From Nepenthes gracilis (lineage: Eukaryota > Streptophyta > Magnoliopsida > Caryophyllales > Nepenthaceae), in NCBI GenBank assembly GCA_033239525.1, contig BSYO01000011.1:7159973-7223972 (forward strand): a stretch of 64,000 nt of DNA, written 5' to 3'. A program made the position numbers and the translations under genes. The notes below the pieces were generated by a model, which did not search any database, had not been told where the DNA came from, and was given only the letters and a program-made list of their open reading frames with translations. Positions 61,301 to 64,000 of the stretch are shown piece after piece; position 1 is the first letter of the stretch, and each line of letters starts with the position of its first letter.

Positions 61301-62486
61301 GGTTGTAAGTCCAAACTATGGCAGCTATTAATCTGCAAAGAAAGACTAAGTTTACATACATCAGGAAGCCTCATGCAACGAACACCCTCTTGTTTACAGC
61401 TTGCACATAAATTATACAACTACAGACACAACAAAAGAAATGAAATTTTGGTACAGAACCAATTGATGTAAAGCACTTCAAATGACTTTAGCTGCCCATT
61501 TAATTCACATGGTGCATAATAAGAACAAACAAAGTCTGTTCATTTTTAAGACAAATGCTCACCTATTATTACTTTAAACACGTATGTGAATTGCAAATAT
61601 AAATTATCCAAAAGGTTACTTGTGCATGGACATAAAACATGCCTTTCTAACTATGCTACTGATTATTTTTTTATCTGTAAAGGCATGTTATAAGCCTTGC
61701 ATAGTAGGACCATCATCTCTATTGATGCTCAGTTTTCAAGGCCTCTATTTTCTGCACTATCACCCAAAAAAGTGTTATCTATGAGTCTGCCAATGCTTTA
61801 AGCAATACCAATACCACAAAAGAAAAAAAAATACCCATAGCATTTACAGAATAAACACCGGGTGCATTTCTCCAGAAACAAAAACTGGTAAAGCATAAGA
61901 AACATCAATGGCCAAACATGTTATAAGGAAAGATAAAGAGATCCTTTTCAAATATTAAAGCTCACTGCTGTAAAGAGAAACACTTCAAGAATGGCCAAGA
62001 GTTTAGGTAGCAAGAATTTTCTCGTAAACGGGTACTCGAAGAAATTCAATGAATTCCCACAGATCCAAGTTTTGTACAACTGCAATAACTTGAACACCTT
62101 TCACCCTGAAATCTGCACCTGGTTATATTTCAATTTCCATAAGAGTCATATTGGTATTCTCGACTGATTTTTGTACAAAACAAGAAGTCCTTACATTTCT
62201 GTTAGAATAATGCATATGTTAGATCAATTTCAATCAGGTGAAAAGCAAATCAATAAAATAGTTGCACAAACATGTGATTGAAGGCCGGAATCAGTAGTTT
62301 TGCTGATCAAGAATAGAGAGGACTAACTTGGAAGGTTGGGAGCTCAGCATTGTATATAAGATTTTCAGAAGAAGCAAAATACAAATGGTTCCTCTCAATA
62401 TCAATTGCACAGAACAGCAAAAGCTCATCCTTGGACTGCAACTCCATATTCACTGAGATCTCACAAGAGAGCTTCAAATTGTTCAT
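31060..62486 (-). CDS. ELP1: Elongator complex subunit 1 (ELP1), five coding exons, 1,319 aa
   Basis: ELP1 is the scaffold of Elongator, which modifies wobble uridine 34 of tRNAs (mcm5/ncm5 side chains). In Arabidopsis it is known as ELO2/ABO1. Joined exons 62328-62486, 44123-44450, 40284-43341, 31473-31571 and 31060-31375 give 3,960 nt, 1,320 codons including stop, close to the known plant length. Residues 1 to about 740 form two WD40 propellers ([45 protein letters not shown]). The rest to about 1180 is a helical TPR-like region ([19 protein letters not shown]). A basic tract near residues 1196-1212 ([12 protein letters not shown]) matches the conserved tRNA-binding/NLS region. The frame is uninterrupted, so the gene is probably functional despite introns of 17.9 and 8.7 kb filled with retroelements. 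Confidence 0.95.
31473..31571 (-). CDS. ELP1: ELP1 exon 4 (basic tRNA-binding tract)
   Basis: 99 bases between acceptor ttaacag/GTCGA and donor GGCAG/gtattt. It encodes a Ser-rich linker and the basic [15 protein letters not shown] tract. It is separated from exon 3 by the 8.7 kb intron. Confidence 0.9.
31576..32911 (-). other. ELP1 intron 3, part beside exon 4
   Basis: Intronic sequence with no recognisable gene or repeat boundary. It ends at the target site (GATGC, 32912-32916) of the inserted element. Confidence 0.6.
32917..33306 (+). repeat. 5' LTR of the LRK10L/ALMT-carrying element
   Basis: 390 bases starting TGTCACGGGCC and ending CACGTAATA. It has a TATA-like tatatataagg near 33083 and a long pyrimidine tract after it. 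Confidence 0.92.
33081..33091 (+). promoter_or_regulatory. TATA-like box in the 5' LTR
   Basis: tatatataag occurs about 220 bases before the LTR end and is conserved (tatatatgag) in the 3' LTR near 36660. Confidence 0.45.
33339..34589 (+). pseudogene. Gag-like coiled coil fused to Pro/Ser-rich and unidentified sequence
   Basis: The first ATG after the leader opens a 417-codon frame. Residues 1-60 are a heptad-rich Gag-like start ([19 protein letters not shown], then [13 protein letters not shown]). Residues 65-210 are rich in Pro, Thr and Ser with no fold evident. The last 130 residues ([30 protein letters not shown] end) look like a different protein that I do not recognise and may be a third captured segment. 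The frame is intact, which is unusual for this window and could mean recent insertion or chance. Confidence 0.6.
34595..35248 (+). pseudogene. Captured receptor-kinase ectodomain fragment (LRK10L / WAK-associated type)
   Basis: Two in-phase frames are separated by a stop at 34808-34810. The second (34817-35248) reads [35 protein letters not shown], then a hydrophobic segment ([16 protein letters not shown], about 35060-35110) followed by RHH. The Cys spacing and GGRCGY/FxCFCPD match the WAK-associated C-terminal domain and adjoining membrane segment of LEAF RUST 10-like receptor kinases. The kinase domain is absent. The part before 34800 is not recognised. Confidence 0.75.
35254..36502 (+). 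pseudogene. Captured ALMT (aluminium-activated malate transporter) fragment plus Pol-like tail
   Basis: Consecutive frames read [130 protein letters not shown] and [15 protein letters not shown]. Order and content follow plant ALMT channels of the ALMT9/ALMT4 type from the membrane domain to the C-terminus. Blocks normally present after VVL, after KL and after ERM are missing, and no intron is visible. Frameshifts and stops (for example 35506, 35763, 35984) break it. From about 36440 the sequence becomes the element's own [16 protein letters not shown] tail. Confidence 0.85.
36489..36886 (+). repeat. 3' LTR of the LRK10L/ALMT-carrying element
   Basis: 398 bases matching the 5' LTR from TTTTACGGACC to CACGTAATA, with frequent substitutions. 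The first G of the canonical TG appears mutated. Confidence 0.9.
36892..40283 (-). other. ELP1 intron 3, part beside exon 3
   Basis: Intronic sequence without a recognisable gene. It includes T-rich stretches, a CAC/CA-rich patch (37890-37935) and alternating tgtgtgc/gcatgc motifs at 39740-39900. No LTR pair was found. Confidence 0.55.
40284..43341 (-). CDS. ELP1: ELP1 exon 3 (large central exon)
   Basis: 3,058 bases with no stop, covering the rest of the propellers and the TPR region. Acceptor gagtcag/TAAGG and donor TGTGAG/gtatgt, phase 2. It includes [14 protein letters not shown] upstream of the first Met of the open frame, so the true exon begins before 43273. Confidence 0.92.
43342..44122 (-). 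other. ELP1 intron 2
   Basis: 781 bases between exons 2 and 3 with GT/AG ends. No inserted element recognised. Confidence 0.75.
44123..44450 (-). CDS. ELP1: ELP1 exon 2
   Basis: Acceptor attgtcag/AATGG, phase 0, and donor ACGTAC/gtaagg, phase 1. It encodes [19 protein letters not shown] and [20 protein letters not shown], the first blades of the N-terminal propeller. An alternative donor four bases earlier (GAC/gtacgt) paired with another acceptor would also keep the frame. Confidence 0.88.
44451..45527 (-). other. ELP1 intron 1, part beside exon 2
   Basis: Ordinary intronic sequence up to the target site TATAT (45523-45527) of the inserted 12 kb gypsy element. No gene seen. Confidence 0.6.
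45528..46575 (+). repeat. 5' LTR of the Tat-type element
   Basis: 1,048 bases with TGATG/CATCA termini and tataaata at 46064-46071. It is followed by tcggcgctatttgaggg, which sits where the primer-binding region of Tat elements lies. Confidence 0.93.
46064..46071 (+). promoter_or_regulatory. TATA box of the Tat LTR
   Basis: tataaata, conserved at the same place in the 3' LTR (57008-57015). Confidence 0.55.
46600..47982 (+). pseudogene. Tat Gag, degenerate
   Basis: The best-preserved part, 47238-47450, reads [36 protein letters not shown] and [13 protein letters not shown], the typical plant gypsy retrotransposon Gag core. After a stop it continues in shifted frames to about 47870 ([18 protein letters not shown]). 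The N-terminal portion from 46600 is low in recognisable motifs. Gag would package element RNA. Confidence 0.8.
48395..48870 (+). pseudogene. Tat protease, active-site Asp codon changed to Asn
   Basis: A frame reads [14 protein letters not shown], then [37 protein letters not shown] and YLTAFKTV. This is the retropepsin-like protease of plant gypsy elements, where DNGSSA is expected. The first position of that motif is AAT (48441-48443), Asn instead of the catalytic Asp, which one G-to-A change explains. Stops occur near 48490 and 48675. Confidence 0.72.
48959..50020 (+). pseudogene. Tat reverse transcriptase, degenerate
   Basis: 48959-49195 gives the RT N-terminus ([37 protein letters not shown]). 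The middle (49200-49540) is frameshifted. 49537-49719 has the catalytic YVDDML box and [12 protein letters not shown]. 49754-50020 has [17 protein letters not shown] and [12 protein letters not shown] of the connection to RNase H. The parts are in different frames, so no enzyme could be made. Confidence 0.85.
50021..50830 (+). pseudogene. Tat RNase H region, degenerate
   Basis: [20 protein letters not shown] (50266 on) is the hallmark linker ahead of the plant gypsy RNase H. Later shifted frames show fragments corresponding to NNVxKYKALL and [14 protein letters not shown] motifs up to about 50700. Stops are frequent. Confidence 0.72.
51000..52120 (+). pseudogene. Tat integrase, degenerate
   Basis: Fragments include [13 protein letters not shown] (zinc-binding region), [29 protein letters not shown] and [11 protein letters not shown] from the catalytic core. 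[18 protein letters not shown] and [19 protein letters not shown] come from the C-terminal part. Frames change several times. The piece at 51729-51917 is the longest stop-free stretch. Confidence 0.78.
52130..53079. other. Tat element region between integrase and antisense ORF
   Basis: No coding motif recognised. Several diverged short repeats are visible, for example cgaacctgcccaaaa-type and caggaa(a/c)gagca motifs at 52350-52860. It has the tandem-repeat character often seen in the 3' non-coding part of Tat elements. Confidence 0.5.
53080..55023 (-). pseudogene. Antisense ORF of the 12 kb Tat element
   Basis: Reading from 55023, the N-terminal domain ([35 protein letters not shown]) aligns with that of the minus-strand ORF at 17790-19707. 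The middle (54166-54519) includes [20 protein letters not shown]; a Pro/Ser/Glu-rich stretch follows. The C-terminus is a coiled coil ([20 protein letters not shown]) ending in [18 protein letters not shown], parallel to the coiled-coil end of the other copy. In-frame stops (near 54811, 54163, 53947) break it. The family is the PF04195-like putative gypsy-type protein of unknown function. Confidence 0.78.
55024..56476. other. Tat element region between antisense ORF start and 3' LTR
   Basis: No coding motif recognised. This would contain the promoter of the antisense ORF. A polypurine-like tract catggggggctag ends at 56476, immediately before the 3' LTR. Confidence 0.5.
56477..57521 (+). repeat. 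3' LTR of the Tat-type element
   Basis: 1,045 bases homologous along their whole length to 45528-46575, with many substitutions. It ends GCATCA directly before TATAT. Confidence 0.93.
57569..58867 (+). repeat. Probable solo LTR of a related Tat-type element
   Basis: The segment starts TGACAGG and ends GCATCA. It is flanked by ATATG (57564-57568) and ATATA (58868-58872), which differ at one base. Near its 3' end it has gagttgagcattggaag, cctctgaagc and tttgtgatgtgcaaag, in the same order as the corresponding part of the 12 kb element's LTRs. It starts only 47 bases beyond that element. No internal region is attached. Confidence 0.55.
58873..59428 (-). other. ELP1 intron 1 spacer or internal remnant of the adjacent LTR element
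   Basis: It follows the primer-binding-like site of the minus-strand LTR at 59447-59817, so it could be the 5' internal part of that element, but no Gag motif is visible. Confidence 0.35.
59429..59439 (-). other. Primer-binding-site-like sequence (initiator tRNA-Met type)
   Basis: On the minus strand it reads TGGTACCAGAG, one base from the TGGTATCAGAG start of the common plant initiator-Met primer-binding site. It lies 7 bases inside the LTR end. Confidence 0.6.
59447..59817 (-). repeat. LTR (5', minus orientation) of a truncated retrotransposon
   Basis: 371 bases with TGTCA/TGACA inverted termini. On the minus strand a TATA-like tctatataagag is followed by a pyrimidine-rich segment and the primer-binding-like site, the normal order of a 5' LTR. 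No 3' LTR partner was found to the left. Confidence 0.7.
59818..62327 (-). other. ELP1 intron 1, part beside exon 1
   Basis: No gene or element boundary recognised. It probably represents the original intron sequence plus unknown repeats. Confidence 0.5.
62328..62486 (-). CDS. ELP1: ELP1 exon 1
   Basis: Encodes the first 53 residues, beginning [11 protein letters not shown]. An in-frame ATG five codons upstream (62501) exists, but the chosen start matches the usual plant ELP1 start and has a good context (ACAAAATG). The donor reads CCAA/gttagt, phase 0. Upstream 5' UTR is not delimited. Confidence 0.88.
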
Positions 62487-64000
62487 TTTGTAAACTCTCA
62501 AGACCCTGAACAGCTTTCTTCAGAATATCTGAAAACATAAACATGTTTGAGGAAAAATGCTCAATCCTGTGATAGTACAAGTTACATTATGGGGTTTTTT
62601 TTTTGTTTCCAGTTTTCACACATAACCACAGTAACGATATGGGTCTGTTTTGATCACATAATTCAAATTGGGCCTTGAAATTGCAATTCCAATTGCAATT
62701 CTTTTAGGATTAATATTCAGTTAGAACTGCAATCATATGGTTTAGAAAGCAAAAGAAACTACAAATCCAAGAGAAAAAAAAAAATTTGCACACAATCAGA
62801 TTTTTCATGCTGGGCATGGTAACAAAATAAAATAACTTATCTGGATGGAATTTCCAATATTTTTAAAATATATACTTTATATAAATACACCTTTTAAAAA
62901 AATAATGTTTCTACATGAATAATATATTTTTTTCACATAAACATGATTTTTATGTACAACACCAACAACATGTTTTCATGTAAATATTAGTCTTTATATA
63001 AAAAATATTTACAAATAGAAAATTGACTATGAGCCAGCCCTATTCATCTGGGTTATGGTCAGGCAAAAGCAGGAATTTTTACCTAATTAACCTAGCCCAA
63101 TCTGAATTTAAAATTTTAAACAATCAAGTTTTTTAAATATTGTATGTTTTAAGGTGATGTTTTGATATAAATACTGTTCTTATATATTTTATGAAATTTT
63201 GTTAGGTGAAAATTTATTGCTTTTAGGTAATTAAAAAAATACATAGGAAAACAAATATGACCACAGGCTGGCCGATTTAGACAATGGACAGGTACTGACA
63301 ATGATTTTGGCCCAACTAACCATGACAAAACACTACCCAAATACCAGACATTTTCAACATTGTTGACTATCAGGCCCGATTTTGATAAGATCTAGTTGGT
63401 TGGCCCTATCGAACCTAGGAATTACAATTTTTAATCTCTCCTTAAGAACTACAAACTGTTATATTGTGTTACTTTCTTCAATTCCAAGGAATTCAAACTT
63501 GGAATTTAAATTTCAATTCTCAATGGTGGTCAAGCGGGGGAATAGAGACTGAGCCTAAAATTCTAATTCCAAATTACAAGCTTAATTCTAAGTTCCAAAC
63601 AAGGGCTTTTCCACACAACTATTACAACTCCTCAAAGTTACACAAAACTAATAAAATGGAAAATGCTCTATCAGGCGTTGTTTGGAATGATTGCTGGTAA
63701 GTATTAAAAACTCAACCAGAAGCAGGATCCAAAACTAGTAAACAGACCCAGTAAACAGAAAAGCAAGCGCCTGTTTGGTTGTGCTCTTAAGAACTGGACT
63801 CAAAAGTGAAAAAAGAAAAGGTTCGTAACATGTTTTCTATTTCCTTCCCAAGGACCATACACATTCCCCCTCCTATTTCCTCCTAAGCATGACACACTGG
63901 TCCAATGCAATAATACAAATTAAAATCAATTACAAAAGGCATGGTAACATAATAAACCCCACAAATGAAACCATTCAAGAATAATAGCAGCGTTCAAAAG
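62487..64000 (-). promoter_or_regulatory. ELP1 5' UTR and upstream region
   Basis: The sequence immediately upstream of the ELP1 start must contain its 5' UTR and promoter. I cannot place a TATA box or transcription start with confidence. A 5' UTR intron is possible. No other gene is recognisable up to the window end. Confidence 0.4.

Noticed and set aside
1..64000. CRISPR array, bacterial operon or tRNA/rRNA genes
   Set aside because: The content is clearly plant nuclear; no regularly spaced repeats with unique spacers and no cloverleaf or rRNA signature were seen.

Overview
This is plant nuclear DNA from a flowering plant, most likely a eudicot. It is AT-rich and packed with decayed Ty1/copia, Ty3/gypsy and LINE sequences around one multi-exon host gene. 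I cannot name the species.

The host gene is ELP1, the large scaffold subunit of the Elongator complex, on the minus strand from 62486 to 31060. Five coding exons can be joined at GT/AG sites with matching phases. They give a complete reading frame of 1,319 codons plus stop. The coding sequence looks intact, but intron 1 is about 17.9 kb and intron 3 about 8.7 kb because retroelements landed in them. Intron 1 holds a full-length 12 kb Tat-type gypsy element (45528-57521, target duplication TATAT), a probable solo LTR (57569-58867) and a third LTR (59447-59817). Intron 3 holds a 3.97 kb element (32917-36886, target duplication GATGC).

The strongest novelty is a family of short non-autonomous LTR elements that carry pieces of host genes. 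The copy in ELP1 intron 3 carries a receptor-kinase ectodomain fragment (LRK10L/WAK-associated type) followed by an ALMT malate-channel fragment. A second copy downstream of ELP1 (24245-28080, minus strand) carries a TOPLESS-type WD40 fragment. Both copies share the same leader after the 5' LTR, a coiled-coil Gag-like start, and a short Pol-like tail that reads into the 3' LTR. The captured segments look spliced.

Region by region: 1-3440 is the 3' part of a Tnt1-94-like copia element with its 3' LTR. 5287-6480 holds two opposed copia remnants. 6930-13481 is two inverted copies of a long LTR-like repeat. 13482-15700 is a LINE remnant. 15701-17703 is mostly unassigned and contains a duplicated 121-bp repeat. 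17704-23381 is a Tat-type remnant with an antisense ORF, nested with a 2.2 kb solo LTR and flanked by 80-bp direct repeats. 24245-28080 is the TOPLESS-carrying element. 28086-31059 is AT-rich spacer downstream of ELP1. 31060-62486 is ELP1 with its inserted elements. 62487-64000 is the ELP1 upstream region.

No tRNA, rRNA or CRISPR locus was seen. All boundaries and family calls come from reading the sequence; no database search was run.
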